A DNA stretch of 47,648 nt, taken from assembly GCF_011045025.1 (NCBI RefSeq), contig NZ_JAAKZX010000060.1, positions 1 to 47,648 on the forward strand. Reading direction: 5' to 3'. Position numbers and translations under genes: made by a program. Source of the DNA: Streptomyces ureilyticus (GTDB lineage Bacteria; Actinomycetota; Actinomycetes; Streptomycetales; Streptomycetaceae). Below the pieces are notes generated by a model, which saw only the letters and a program-made list of their open reading frames with translations, was not told where the DNA came from and ran no database searches. Shown one piece after another: positions 1 to 8,232 of this stretch. Within the stretch, counting starts at the first letter, position 1; the number at the start of each line of letters is the position of its first letter.

Positions 1-32
1 CCAGAGGACATGTGCGCCCGCCTCGACGCCTG

Positions 33-284
33 CTACCGCGAGCTGCTGGGCGTGCCGAGGACCCGGCCGACCCATACCGCTCCCACCGCCCACCGGCGCC
101 TGACGCCCGCGGACCCCGTGGACGCGGCGCGCGCGGGGGTGGAGGCGGTGCCGGCCTCAGGGCGGTCCTGCGTGTCCTGGGTGCCGCAGCCGGCCGGGCC
201 CGTCACCGCGACCGCCGCGAGCGCCCCGACGAAACGGCGCCTGCCGAGCACGCCTCGTGCCGGTTCCGCACCCTTGATCATTGC
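33..284 (-). pseudogene. Lipoprotein-like N-terminal fragment, probably broken
   Basis: An 83-residue reading frame begins with a signal-like segment: a twin-arginine-like run (GRRRFVGALAAVAV) followed by a Cys in a weak lipobox (GPAGC), then an Ala/Thr/Ser-rich linker. It closes at position 33, far too short for a secreted enzyme. Third-position GC stays high in another frame toward the window edge, so a frameshift or truncation is likely. The opposite strand shares the same third positions, and a plus-strand frame starting at 10 (MCARLDACYRELLG) also has coding-like composition. The region therefore cannot be resolved from this window. Product not recognised. Confidence 0.3.
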
Positions 285-375
285 CCGCACCTCTGGTCTC
301 GCTCGCCTCGGCCGTGACAGCCACCTTGACCGCTCGCGGCGGCGCGGGGCAAATGCGGCTCCGAGTGGTGGCTGG

Positions 376-1623
376 TCAGGCAGCTCGATCCGGGGCGGTA
401 CGGGGCTTCCGCCGGAGCTTGCGCAGACCGCGGCGCAGGCGGGCCAGGCTGGGCAGGCGTTCGCGCTGCTCGCGCGTGCAGCGGTCCAGCTCCTCCAGGA
501 GCCGGTCGGAGCGGTGCTCCATGTCGAGTTCGTCGAGGATCCGGGTGACCTCGGTGAGCACCGCGCCGTGCAGCTGCCACTGGCGCGCGTCCCGCTGGAC
601 CTCGTCGAGCATGAGCTGGGCCAGTTTGTCGCGGGTGGCGGTCGCCGAGGCCAGTTCGGTGGCGAGCCGGGCCTCCGCGGACTCCGCGCTGCGGCTGACG
701 TCGGAGGTGACCAGGACGGCGAAGCTGACCACGGCGTCACCGACCTCGCCCAGCAGCTGCTCGACCGTGGCGCCGGTCTCGCGCTCGAACAGCGGCTCGG
801 GCTCACGCAGCTTGGCCAGGTCGGTGAGGCTGCGGGCGAGCACCCGCAGGACCACCGTGCAGATCTCCAGCGTGTCGAGCCCGGTCCGCAGGACGACACG
901 GTGCAGCAGCCCTTCGCGTACCCGGGGGTTGAGCTTCAGGCTGTCCTCGGCCTGCTTGAGGGCCGCGTCCACCTCGACGATGTCGTGGTCGAGGCGACGG
1001 GCCTCGTACAGGCGTTCCGCCGCGTACGCCACGGGGGTGCGCCCGCCCGCCTCCTCGCCGACCAGCAGCATCAACTGCCGCATCCGGCGCGCCAGATCCT
1101 CGATGGACTCCCCGGCCGCGACCACCCACACCGGGGGAGCGAAGAGCAGATTGAAGCCGAGCCCGACCACGGCTCCGATGAAGGTCTCCAGCACTCGCGC
1201 CCAGGCCGTGTCACCGACTCTGGTGACGCCGAGGACCAGCATCGCGCTGATCGCCACCTCGGGCACGAACTCGCTCACCCGCACCAGATGGCCGACGGCC
1301 AGCGAGGCGAGGATCAGCAGACCGAGGCTCCACCAGGTGAGTCCGACGATGGCACTGAACGCGATGGCGAGCAGCACGCCCGCCACCACGGAGTTCACTC
1401 GGCGCACGCCCGTGGTGAGCGTGGAGTAGAGGGTCACCTGGACGACGAGGAGTGCGGTCAGCGGAGCGGTGAGCGGTGCCACCTCCGGGCTGAACTGCAG
1501 CGCGACCACGTACGCGATCGTCGCGGCCGCGGCCGACCGCACCGTCTGGACGAAAACGGGCTCCTGGCGCCACTTCGCGACCCGGACCGCGCCGGCGGCC
1601 CATGCCTCACGTACATCCCGCAT
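376..1623 (-). CDS. FUSC-family (aromatic acid exporter-like) membrane protein
   Basis: The first ~130 residues hold a block of hydrophobic segments (AAAATIAYVVALQF, LLVVQVTLYSTL, VVAGVLLAIAFSAIVG, LGLLILASLAVGHLV). These are typical of the FUSC/ArAE membrane half, with the family-like sequence LTALLVVQVTLYSTL. The C-terminal ~250 residues are a soluble helical, coiled-coil-rich region. About 415 residues. FUSC proteins are inner-membrane components linked to aromatic-compound efflux, but the substrate here cannot be read. I chose ATG 1623 because GGCGAGAG lies just upstream; a GTG at 1653 would add ten residues but has no ribosome site. A second family member lies at 3474-4655. Confidence 0.8.
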   Translation of the reverse strand: MRDVREAWAAGAVRVAKWRQEPVFVQTVRSAAAATIAYVVALQFSPEVAPLTAPLTALLVVQVTLYSTLTTGVRRVNSVVAGVLLAIAFSAIVGLTWWSLGLLILASLAVGHLVRVSEFVPEVAISAMLVLGVTRVGDTAWARVLETFIGAVVGLGFNLLFAPPVWVVAAGESIEDLARRMRQLMLLVGEEAGGRTPVAYAAERLYEARRLDHDIVEVDAALKQAEDSLKLNPRVREGLLHRVVLRTGLDTLEICTVVLRVLARSLTDLAKLREPEPLFERETGATVEQLLGEVGDAVVSFAVLVTSDVSRSAESAEARLATELASATATRDKLAQLMLDEVQRDARQWQLHGAVLTEVTRILDELDMEHRSDRLLEELDRCTREQRERLPSLARLRRGLRKLRRKPRTAPDRAA

Positions 1624-1704
1624 CTCTCGCCACTTCCCGTTCCGTAGCCCCACCGAACGTGTCCGACGGTGACACAGGCCGGTCGGCAGGCCGGGACAGG
1701 CCCC

Positions 1705-2199
1705 CTATGTGTACAGCTTGTCCAGGAAAGCGGAGAGATTGCCCGTAGCCCGGGCGATCTGCTGCTCCACCGTGAGGCTTTCCTCGATACGGAGTCCGGA
1801 CTCCGGGATCTTCTTGCCGCGTACGTACAGCGAGCAGGCCAGGTCGGCGCACATGTACACGCCGACGGAGTTGCCCTCGCGTCCGGCCGCGCCCGCTTTG
1901 CGCGCCGTCATCAGAGAGACGCCGTTGCCCGGGTGGGTCGTCATGCACAGGGAGCACATGCTGCGGTGCAGGAAGCCGCGCTGGGAAGACGGGAAGCGCA
2001 GGGTGACGCCGACGAGCCGGTCCTCGCGCTCGGTGACGAGGTAGCTGCGGTCGGGCGCTCCCGGATCTCGCCAGCCGAGGAAGTCGAGGTCGTGCCACGG
2101 GCGTTCGGCGAGGTCACGCGGTATCGCGAGACGTTTCGCCTCTCCCTTGGAGCAGTTGATGAACGAGGTGCGTATGTCCTGCTCGGTGAGTGGTCGCAT
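1705..2199 (-). CDS. FBP-domain (EF-G-binding-like) treble-clef zinc protein
   Basis: 164 residues. The C-terminal half carries four cysteines in two pairs, C82-x2-C85 (CSLC) and C117-x4-C122, with conserved H/G/R residues between. This is the treble-clef zinc finger of the FBP_C family, whose better-known members (FusB/FusC) bind elongation factor G. The N-terminal half is helical with a conserved START-like motif (TSFINCSKGEAKR). Known of the family: binds EF-G and can affect fusidic acid response. Whether this actinobacterial form does so is inference. It is divergent from the phosphotransferase at 2377, and a perfect palindrome lies in the shared 177-bp gap. ATG 2199 is preceded by AAGGAC. 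Confidence 0.75.
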   Translation of the reverse strand: MRPLTEQDIRTSFINCSKGEAKRLAIPRDLAERPWHDLDFLGWRDPGAPDRSYLVTEREDRLVGVTLRFPSSQRGFLHRSMCSLCMTTHPGNGVSLMTARKAGAAGREGNSVGVYMCADLACSLYVRGKKIPESGLRIEESLTVEQQIARATGNLSAFLDKLYT

Positions 2200-2255
2200 C
2201 GTGGGGGTCCTTGTGGGGAATCGGGCTGCCGGAGAGCCGGTCGGGCCAGGTGAAG

Positions 2256-2274
2256 AACCTAGGGTGCCTAGGTT
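2256..2274. promoter_or_regulatory. Palindromic operator-like site between divergent genes
   Basis: Perfect 8-bp inverted repeat AACCTAGG with 3-bp spacer GTG and arm CCTAGGTT. It is located 57 bp upstream of the FBP gene start and ~100 bp upstream of the phosphotransferase start. AT-rich sequence (TTTGTACCTACGCTACATAG) follows immediately and could hold a promoter. No regulator gene is adjacent, so the binding protein is unknown. Confidence 0.5.
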
Positions 2275-2376
2275 TGTACCTACGCTACATAGCCGTTTCG
2301 GCGAGAGCTAATGGGTTTCCGGCCCCGTACGCTGTACCTGAACCGTAGGCCGGATCATCAACTGGGTGGGGGCAGG

Positions 2377-3351
2377 ATGTCGGAGGCGCGGGCTCGGCGG
2401 GTGCTCGAGGCGGTCGGGGTGCCGGGGGAGCGGCTTGTCCGGTGCCGGTCGATGGACGGGGGAACGTACAACCTCGTCGAGGAGCTGCTGCTCGACGACG
2501 GCAGTCGTTACGTACTGAAGGTTCCGCCCCCGCCCACCGACCCCGGTATGCGTCACGAACGTGAACTGCTCGTCTCCGAGGCGGAGTTCTACCGCGCCGC
2601 CGCCACCGTCGACGTGGCCGCGCCGCATGTGGTGGGCGTCTGTTTCGACGGAGCCGCGTCCACGGGGCGGTATCTGCTGATGACGGCGTGCCCGGGTGAA
2701 CCGTGGGACTCCTCCGTCACGGACGGCGAACGGGCAGGCCTTCGTGGGGAGTTGGGGCGCCAGGTCGCCCGGCTTCACCGGGTGACTGGACCCGGGTTCG
2801 GGTACCCGTCCGGTGCCCTCGGGCCGTTGGCCGGCGACTGGCGTACGGCCTTCACCACGATCTACGACGCCGTTCTGGATGACGCCCGCCGCTACGCGGC
2901 GTGGCTGCCCCGGCCCGTGGACGAGATCGCCCGGTCGGCCAAGGCCGCGTACGACGCGCTCGACGAGGTCTCGGAGCCGCGCCTCGTGCACTTCGACCTG
3001 TGGGACGGGAACATCCTGGTCGAGCGTCCGGAGGGCGGCGCGGCACCACGGATCGGCGGGCTGATCGACGGCGAGCGCATGTTCTGGGGCGATCCGCTGG
3101 CGGACTTCGTCTCGCTCGCGCTGCTCGGTGACATCGAGAAGGACGAGGCGTTCCTGAAGGGATATCAAGAGGCGGGCGGCAAAGCCGAGTTCACGTCGGC
3201 AGCCCGTCGACGCCTCGCCCTCTACCGCAGCTACCTCTACCTGATCATGCACATCGAGATAGTCCCCCGAGCCCAGATCGACGAGCGGCAGTCCTGGATC
3301 CGGGACGCCGTCGCTCCGGAGCTGACGGCTGCCCTGGACGCACTCGACTGA
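2377..3351 (+). CDS. APH-family phosphotransferase (kinase-like)
   Basis: 324 residues with the aminoglycoside phosphotransferase/fructosamine-kinase fold signature. The catalytic loop is HFDLWDGN, with D207 as the likely base and N212 as a metal ligand. It is followed ~20 residues later by LIDGERMFWGDPLADF, supplying the metal-binding Asp and the conserved DPLADF motif. The N-lobe has LKVPPPP, with Lys as the ATP-contacting residue. Substrate unknown: the family phosphorylates antibiotics, sugars, amino alcohols and other small molecules. ATG 2377 is preferred because a G-rich ribosome site (GGTGGGGG) precedes it; an in-frame ATG at 2311 lies inside the presumed leader. A strong hairpin follows the stop. 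Confidence 0.8.
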   Translation: MSEARARRVLEAVGVPGERLVRCRSMDGGTYNLVEELLLDDGSRYVLKVPPPPTDPGMRHERELLVSEAEFYRAAATVDVAAPHVVGVCFDGAASTGRYLLMTACPGEPWDSSVTDGERAGLRGELGRQVARLHRVTGPGFGYPSGALGPLAGDWRTAFTTIYDAVLDDARRYAAWLPRPVDEIARSAKAAYDALDEVSEPRLVHFDLWDGNILVERPEGGAAPRIGGLIDGERMFWGDPLADFVSLALLGDIEKDEAFLKGYQEAGGKAEFTSAARRRLALYRSYLYLIMHIEIVPRAQIDERQSWIRDAVAPELTAALDALD

Positions 3352-3367
3352 GCCCTGGCAACGGAAA

Positions 3368-3406
3368 GGGACCCCGACCGGACGGGGGAATCACGGTCGG
3401 GGCCCC
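3368..3406. terminator. Intrinsic terminator-like hairpin
   Basis: 13-bp stem, GGGACCCCGACCG pairing with CGGTCGGGGCCCC with one A-C mismatch, and a 13-nt loop, followed by the T-rich stretch CTTATTTAA. It lies between the 3' ends of the convergent phosphotransferase and FUSC genes, so it may serve both strands. Confidence 0.7.
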
Positions 3407-3473
3407 ACGACTTATTTAACGGCAAACTACTGGTCAGTGTTCCCTGGTTCGCGCAGGTCAACCGTGATATGCG

Positions 3474-4655
3474 TCACGAGCGACGCGCCGGGCCCGGCCC
3501 TTCCGTCTCTGCCCAGATGTTCTCGGCCTGGAGCAGCAGGGTGCCCAGGACGGCGGCGCGGGGTGCGCCCAGGCCGGCGTGGTCGCGCAGGCTGGTCTGC
3601 AGCGCCTCGTGCAGCTCCCGCATCGTCGCCTCCGCCCGGCGGTCCGTACCGTACGCCTCCGCATCGTCCCGGCGTCCGCCCAGCTCCAGCAGCCACCGGC
3701 TCTCGCGGTGGCAGGCCTCCCCGAGCAGGGCGAGCAGCCGGGCGTAGCGGTGCAGGGCCGCCCCGTCCGGCGGGCCGGCGGTCCGCTCACCGTCGACCGA
3801 GACCGCCAGGGCCCGGATCAGCGCCGCCACATGCCCGGTGATCCTGCTCCACCGCTCGTCCTCGTCCGCCGCCGGAACATCCAGCGGCACCCGGTGGAAC
3901 GCCCTCAGCCAGTCCGTCGTGAGCCGCAGGCTCTCCTGGCTCCAGCCCCTGGCCGCCCGCAGATCGTCGAGCCGGCGCGCCAGACGGGCGGAGGCGCGCG
4001 ACCAGTGTGCGGCGTTCGAGGCGTCCCAGTCGTCGTGCCGCAGGTCCTCGGCGATATCGGCCAGTACGTCGCCGGTCTCCTGCGCGAGAGCCGCCAGGTT
4101 CTCGCGTACGTCGCGCAGGTGGACCGGCGGCAGGACCAAGGCGTTGACGGCGACCCCTATGACGGCCCCGAGCGCGGCCTGAGCGACCCGGTGGCTGATC
4201 GCGGAGGTCGTCACGGTTTCCGAGGCGAGGGTGAACAGAGCGGTGGTCGTGGCGTAAATGCCCTGGTCGCCGAAGCGGCGCCAGTTGGCCAGCAGCATCA
4301 GCACCGGGACGGACAGTGCGAGAGCGGCCAGGATGTTGCCCGTGAGGACCTGTGCCGCCGAGGCCAGCAGCGTGCCGACGCAGATCGCCGCGAACTGCTG
4401 GGCCGCCTGCCGCAGCGAGCTGTACACGGTGGCCTGCACCAGGACCACGGCCACCCAGGGCGCCATCAGCGCCATCGGATCGCCGAGCCATTCGTCCGCC
4501 ACGGTCCACGCGAGCAGCGCCGCCGCGGCGGCCTTGAGCGACTGAACGAGGAGGTCGCGTTCCCTGCCCGGCCCGCGCGCCGCCCGCCGCGCGGCCTCGG
4601 CCACGGTCCGCATCTCGTTCCCCACCCGGTCCTTGGCCTCGGTCAGACGGATCAT
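3474..4655 (-). CDS. FUSC-family membrane protein (second copy)
   Basis: 393 residues with the same architecture as the FUSC gene at 376-1623. Hydrophobic segments cover residues ~40-155 (SLKAAAAALLAWTVADEWLG, LMAPWVAVVLVQATVYSSLR, ALALSVPVLMLLANW, GAVIGVAVNALVLPPVHLRD), followed by a helical cytosolic region with many acidic and arginine residues. The shared signature is VAVVLVQATVYSSLRQ versus LTALLVVQVTLYSTLTT in the other copy. The two are diverged paralogues rather than a recent duplication. Substrate unknown; the family is linked to aromatic acid export and cell-envelope stress. Convergent with the phosphotransferase across a terminator hairpin. Confidence 0.8.
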   Translation of the reverse strand: MIRLTEAKDRVGNEMRTVAEAARRAARGPGRERDLLVQSLKAAAAALLAWTVADEWLGDPMALMAPWVAVVLVQATVYSSLRQAAQQFAAICVGTLLASAAQVLTGNILAALALSVPVLMLLANWRRFGDQGIYATTTALFTLASETVTTSAISHRVAQAALGAVIGVAVNALVLPPVHLRDVRENLAALAQETGDVLADIAEDLRHDDWDASNAAHWSRASARLARRLDDLRAARGWSQESLRLTTDWLRAFHRVPLDVPAADEDERWSRITGHVAALIRALAVSVDGERTAGPPDGAALHRYARLLALLGEACHRESRWLLELGGRRDDAEAYGTDRRAEATMRELHEALQTSLRDHAGLGAPRAAVLGTLLLQAENIWAETEGPGPARRS

Positions 4656-4733
4656 CCGGGCCGAGTAACCGGAGAAGCGGGACGCGCACGCCTCCCGGCC
4701 TCCTCGGTACCGCGCATCCGGGCCGCCTCGGTG

Positions 4734-5768
4734 CTACGAGGTCACGCCGCCCGGCACATCCCGATGCCGCGTCCACGCCAGCAGCTCGTCCGCTGACCAG
4801 GTGTTGACCACGCGCTCGGCGGGGACCCCGCACTCCTCGGCCCGCGCGCACCCGTACCCCTGCCAGTCCAGCTGGCCGGGCGCGTGCGCGTCGGTGTCCA
4901 CGGAGAACAGCACGTCAGCGTCGACCGCCCGGCGCAGCAGCCGGCGCGGTGGATCGAGCCGTTCGGGACGGCAGTTGATCTCGAGCGCCGTCCCCGACTC
5001 GGCGCAGGCCGCGAAGACCGCGTCCGCGTCGAACTCCGACTCCGGCCGCCCGCGCCCGCCGACGAGCCGGCCGGTGCAGTGCCCGAGCACGTCGGAGTGC
5101 GGATCGCGTACGGCGGCGACCATACGGCGCGTCATCGCCGCCGCCTTCATCCGCAACTTCGAGTGCACCGAGACCACCACGACGTCGAGCCGGTCCAGCA
5201 ACTCGGGTTCCTGGTCCAGCGAACCGTCCTCGAGGATGTCGCACTCGATGCCGGTGAGCAGCCGGAACGGAGCCCAGCGCGCGTTGAGTTCCGCCACCAC
5301 GTCGAGCTGCTCCCGCAGCCGCTCCGGGGACAGCCCACGCGCGATCGTGAGGCTCGGCGAGTGGTCGGTGAGCACCGCCCACTCGTGCCCGAGCCGGGCC
5401 GCCGCCCGCCCCATCTCCTCGATCGGACTCCCTCCGTCCGACCATGTCGAATGCAGATGGCAGTCGCCACGCAGCAACGCACGCAGCCGCTCACCGCCCT
5501 GCGCGCGCGGATCCGGCGCCTCCTGCTCCAGCCGCTCCAGATACCCCGGCACCTGGCCTGCCAGCGCCTCCCGCACCACCTGTGCGGTCTTCGGCCCGAC
5601 GCCCTTCAGCGACTCCAGCGATCCGGTGGCCGCCCTCTTGACCACTTCTTCGGAGGGCAGCGCGGCGACCGCGTTCGCCGCCGTGCGGAACGCCCGTACG
5701 CGATACGTGGGTGCCTGGGACCGCTCCAGCAGGAAAGCGATCCGGTCCAGGGCCTCGGCCGGTTCCAT
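4734..5768 (-). CDS. PHP-domain phosphoesterase with helix-hairpin-helix N-terminus
   Basis: 344 residues. Residues 1-90 form a PolX-like helix-hairpin-helix module (ALDRIAFLLE, then SLKGVGPKTAQVVREAL, a GVGxKTA hairpin that contacts DNA backbones). From ~105 on is a PHP metallophosphoesterase domain with DCHLHSTWSDGG (metal-binding HxH plus D), LTDHSPSL, GIECDIL, VSVHSKLR, LGHCTGRL and a terminal DTDAH. These match the C-terminal PHP region of bacterial family X polymerases, but the nucleotidyltransferase domain is absent. A role in DNA repair or 3'-end processing is an inference from domains. The start at 5768 (MEPAEALDRIA) is where domain homology begins; an upstream ATG at 5858 adds unconserved sequence. 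Confidence 0.82.
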   Translation of the reverse strand: MEPAEALDRIAFLLERSQAPTYRVRAFRTAANAVAALPSEEVVKRAATGSLESLKGVGPKTAQVVREALAGQVPGYLERLEQEAPDPRAQGGERLRALLRGDCHLHSTWSDGGSPIEEMGRAAARLGHEWAVLTDHSPSLTIARGLSPERLREQLDVVAELNARWAPFRLLTGIECDILEDGSLDQEPELLDRLDVVVVSVHSKLRMKAAAMTRRMVAAVRDPHSDVLGHCTGRLVGGRGRPESEFDADAVFAACAESGTALEINCRPERLDPPRRLLRRAVDADVLFSVDTDAHAPGQLDWQGYGCARAEECGVPAERVVNTWSADELLAWTRHRDVPGGVTS

Positions 5769-5944
5769 GTCACCAGAGTCGCGCCACCCGGACGGCTCCG
5801 CACAGCGGCCACCGGAGCCCCGCTGTGCCACCATGAAGTGCGACCCTCTTTCGGCCACCTGGCCTATCGGCGCAGCCGAGTGCCACGACTGACATCGCCG
5901 CCCCGGCAGGCTGTCGGCGACCGGCGTGTGGAACTGGTGGGATC

Positions 5945-6181
5945 ATGACTGAAATCGCAAGCCCCTACATTTCGCACCCGCGGATCATGGTGCTGGGCGT
6001 CCAGCCTGGGAATCCGCCCTTCCGCATCGTGAAGATCGACGGCGCCGTCATAGGCGAGGCCAAGTCCTTCACCGACGTCCTGGTCGCCGCCGCGGCGTAC
6101 GGCGTCCCGGTGCACGACGCCGACGACCCGGAGGCTGTCCGCTGGGTAGGCGGCGACAAACACACGTGGAAGATCCACTGA
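5945..6181 (+). CDS. Small conserved hypothetical protein (78 aa)
   Basis: Codes for 78 residues (start MTEIASPYISHPRI, end GGDKHTWKIH) with clean third-position GC and no membrane segment or signal peptide. Contains a mixed beta/alpha pattern (IMVLGV, FRIVKIDGAVIGEA, FTDVLVAAAAYG) that suggests a small globular fold. I do not recognise a family. GGTGGGATC precedes the ATG. It stands alone, divergent from the PHP gene. Confidence 0.6.
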   Translation: MTEIASPYISHPRIMVLGVQPGNPPFRIVKIDGAVIGEAKSFTDVLVAAAAYGVPVHDADDPEAVRWVGGDKHTWKIH

Positions 6182-6289
6182 GAGCGTCCGGTGTGGCCCA
6201 CGACACGGCCTGAGTGAGGGAACCGGGCGGCACCGGCGGGGAATCTGCATCTGCGAACACTGATCATCGTTACGAGGAGACAGTGCACG

Positions 6290-6678
6290 TGGAGTTCTTA
6301 GCAGTACGCCCCAGCCGCCGAACCAGGGCGCGTGACGGACACCTCAAGCCCGTCCGCCATCGGGCGCACCTGAGCGAAGCTCGCCCTCGGCGACGGCCTC
6401 ACGCCCCGGACCGGCGGCAGCTGACCGCGTGGCTGCTCGCCAACACCACCAGCACGAACCGCTTCCGCGCGGGCCTGCCCGAGGACTGGGCCCTCGGCGA
6501 CAAGACGGGCACCGGCAAGTACGGCACCACCAACGACGCGGGCATCGCCTGGACACCGGACGGGGCCCCGGTCGTGCTGGCCGTACTGTCCACGAAGCCC
6601 GACACCGAATCCGACACCCCGATGGACGAACCACTCGTCGCCAAGACCGCCGCCCTCCTCGCGAAGGCACTGGTCTAG
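6290..6678 (+). pseudogene. Class A beta-lactamase remnant (C-terminal third)
   Basis: The last ~85 residues are intact in frame 6214-6678: LTAWLLANTTSTNRFRAGLP, then GDKTGTGKYG with the KTG active-site triad element, then a regular C-terminus. Upstream, reading in another frame gives AEPGRVTDTSSPSAIGRT, a stop, then AKLALGDGLTP. This is the segment following the omega loop of Streptomyces class A enzymes. A one-base shift near 6405 and an in-frame TGA where an aromatic residue is expected break the gene. The N-terminal half with the SxxK and SDN motifs and the signal peptide is missing. A functional beta-lactamase cannot be made. Confidence 0.85.
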
Positions 6679-6708
6679 CCGTCGCGAGGCGAGCGAACCG
6701 GACATGGT

Positions 6709-7362
6709 TCAGGCCGTGCCCTTGGGCTTACGCGGGTGCACGGCCCGGCCCATCCGCCTGCCGAGGAGCAGATAACCAACCATCGCCCCGGTGGTGTTGA
6801 GCAGTACGTCATCGATGTCGAAGGCGCGCCCGGTGACCATCGCCCCCTGCACCAGCTCGACGAGCAGCATCACCGCCGCGGTCAGCGTGAGCACCCGCAG
6901 GATGCCGCGCGCCCGGGGGAGCACCACGGGCAGCAGGATCCCGAAGGGGACGCCGAGGAGGAGGTTGCCGCCGATCTGCCTGGCCGCGTCGCGGAGTTCG
7001 GGCTGGTCCAGGTAGGCCCGCAGGGAGCGGCCCGGGCGCAGATTGGTGTGCGTCAGCGCCTCTGAGGCGGGCGACGGCTGGAGCGTGATCTGGGCCAGCG
7101 CGGCGGCGAACGCCACCATGGCGGCGACGGCGACCAGCAGCACCAGCAGGCGTACGACCAGCGGCAGGGGACGTCGGCCGCTCGGTGCGGGCGCCGGCTT
7201 ACGGCCCGATTTCGCCGTACGGGACGTACGGGAGCGGGACTTCGCGGTGCTCGAGCGAGCCTTTGAGGCGCTTGAGCGGGATTTCGGGGTCCCTGAGCGG
7301 GACTTCGGGGTGCTTGAGCCTGATTTCGGGGTGCTCGAACGTGACTTCGGGGCACGGGCCAT
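6709..7362 (-). CDS. VanZ-family membrane protein with basic (S/T)PKSRS heptad tail
   Basis: 217 residues. Residues ~1-55 are a low-complexity basic tail built of seven-residue units (PKSRSST, PKSGSST, PKSRSGT, PKSRSSA, SKARSST, AKSRSRT). Residues ~68-205 are a VanZ domain with four or five hydrophobic segments and family-like stretches NLLLGVPFGILLP and FDIDDVLLNTTGAMVGYLLL, including the conserved D-D-x-x-x-N. VanZ proteins relate to glycopeptide (teicoplanin) tolerance, but most actinobacterial homologues have no assigned role. The tail should lie in the cytoplasm by the positive-inside rule. ATG 7362 has GGAGG five bases upstream. Confidence 0.8.
   Translation of the reverse strand: MARAPKSRSSTPKSGSSTPKSRSGTPKSRSSASKARSSTAKSRSRTSRTAKSGRKPAPAPSGRRPLPLVVRLLVLLVAVAAMVAFAAALAQITLQPSPASEALTHTNLRPGRSLRAYLDQPELRDAARQIGGNLLLGVPFGILLPVVLPRARGILRVLTLTAAVMLLVELVQGAMVTGRAFDIDDVLLNTTGAMVGYLLLGRRMGRAVHPRKPKGTA
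7221..7350 (-). repeat. 21-bp tandem repeat inside the VanZ gene
   Basis: About six degenerate copies of a 21-bp unit (on the plus strand GATTTCGGGGTGCTTGAGCG plus one base) encode the PKSRSST heptads. Divergence rises toward the membrane domain, as expected for an old expansion with newer copies near the start codon. Confidence 0.75.
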
Positions 7363-7591
7363 GCAACCCTCCAGCGTTCAACTGACGCTTCAACAAAGAC
7401 AGTTACCCGCGAAACGGTCGACGATGCCGACGACCGCGACCGAACACGTCACATCGAGTTTTCCTCCGCACTACAGGGGCGCTCCGGCCACAAACCCGTC
7501 GCGCGCCGTCGCCGGACGGCACTCCGGCGGTGTTTGGATGACGTGTCGGATATATCAGGTGAAAAGGGTCAGCGGTTCGGAGGTGGTGCGC

Positions 7592-7777
7592 ATGACGCGA
7601 CGTACGACTCTGATCCGCGCCGTGTCCGAAGTCCTCGCCTGGTGGGCCGCCCTGGCCGTTCTCTGGCTGGTGTTCATCACCACCGTGGACGCCCTGGAGT
7701 TGGTGGTGGGTGCGGGCGTCGCCCTCGTCGGCGCCGTCGCCGCGCGTGCCGCGCGCCGGGCGGTGGACGCGGAATGA
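7592..7777 (+). CDS. Short MnhE-like antiporter subunit
   Basis: 61 residues, two predicted membrane helices (AALAVLWLVFITTV and LVVGAGVALVGAVAARAA) and a basic C-terminus. Its position directly before an MnhF-like gene, with ATGA overlap, and the two-helix start resemble the beginning of MnhE/MrpE, whose usual length is ~160 residues. It is therefore a shortened E-like subunit or an actinobacterial variant. GGAGG lies eight bases upstream of ATG 7592. First gene of the Mrp-type cation/proton antiporter operon. Confidence 0.6.
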   Translation: MTRRTTLIRAVSEVLAWWAALAVLWLVFITTVDALELVVGAGVALVGAVAARAARRAVDAE

Positions 7778-8232
7778 ACGGCTGGACCGTCACGGCGACG
7801 GCCGCGCTCGCCGGGGGAGGCGCGGCGGTGGTGTGGGGCGTGGCCACGGGCCCGTTGCGGCGCCGGGTCATCGCACAGAACCTGTCCACGACGCTGTTCT
7901 GCTCCGCCCTGCTGCTGCTCGCCCAGGGCTACGGCAGGCCGTCGTACGTCGATATCGCCCTGGTCCTCGCCCTCCTGGGCCCCGTCGGCACCCTCGTCTT
8001 CGCCCGGCTGCTCGCCGAGGACCTGGACGAGGATCCGCCCCGCGCCCGGGCGCTCACCTGGCGGGCCGTCGGCTTCGGCGCGGCGGTCGTCCTCGCGGCG
8101 TGCGTGGCCACCGGACCGGGCCGGGCCATGGCGAAACTCCTGGTGACGGGCGCGCTGTTGATCGGCGGCACCCTCGTCGCCTCCCGGGCGCTGGCCCACG
8201 GCATGCCCAAGGGCGAGGACCGCCATGGCTGA
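7774..8232 (+). CDS. MnhF-MnhG-like fused antiporter subunit
   Basis: 152 residues. Residues ~1-82 resemble MnhF/MrpF: three helices with RRRVIAQNLSTTLFCSALLLLAQGYGRPSYVDIALVLALLG (cited in two parts, RVIAQNLS at ~33 and DIALVLALLG at ~66). Residues ~95-150 hold two more helices ending AKLLVTGALLIGGTLVASRALAHG, which matches the end of MnhG (normally LLLxxAHALARAA). This looks like an F subunit fused to the second part of G. ATGA overlap with the gene before and an 8-bp overlap with the MbhD-like gene after show translational coupling. Confidence 0.65.
   Translation: MNGWTVTATAALAGGGAAVVWGVATGPLRRRVIAQNLSTTLFCSALLLLAQGYGRPSYVDIALVLALLGPVGTLVFARLLAEDLDEDPPRARALTWRAVGFGAAVVLAACVATGPGRAMAKLLVTGALLIGGTLVASRALAHGMPKGEDRHG

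Noticed and set aside
10..1647. Long plus-strand ORF of 545 codons
   Set aside because: Antisense to the FUSC gene over most of its length; composition is Arg/Gly/Asp-rich noise. Only the first ~45 codons have coding-like bias and remain unexplained.
7221..7350. Possible CRISPR-like repeat array
   Set aside because: Repeats are 21-bp, contiguous without spacers, and encode a protein tail.
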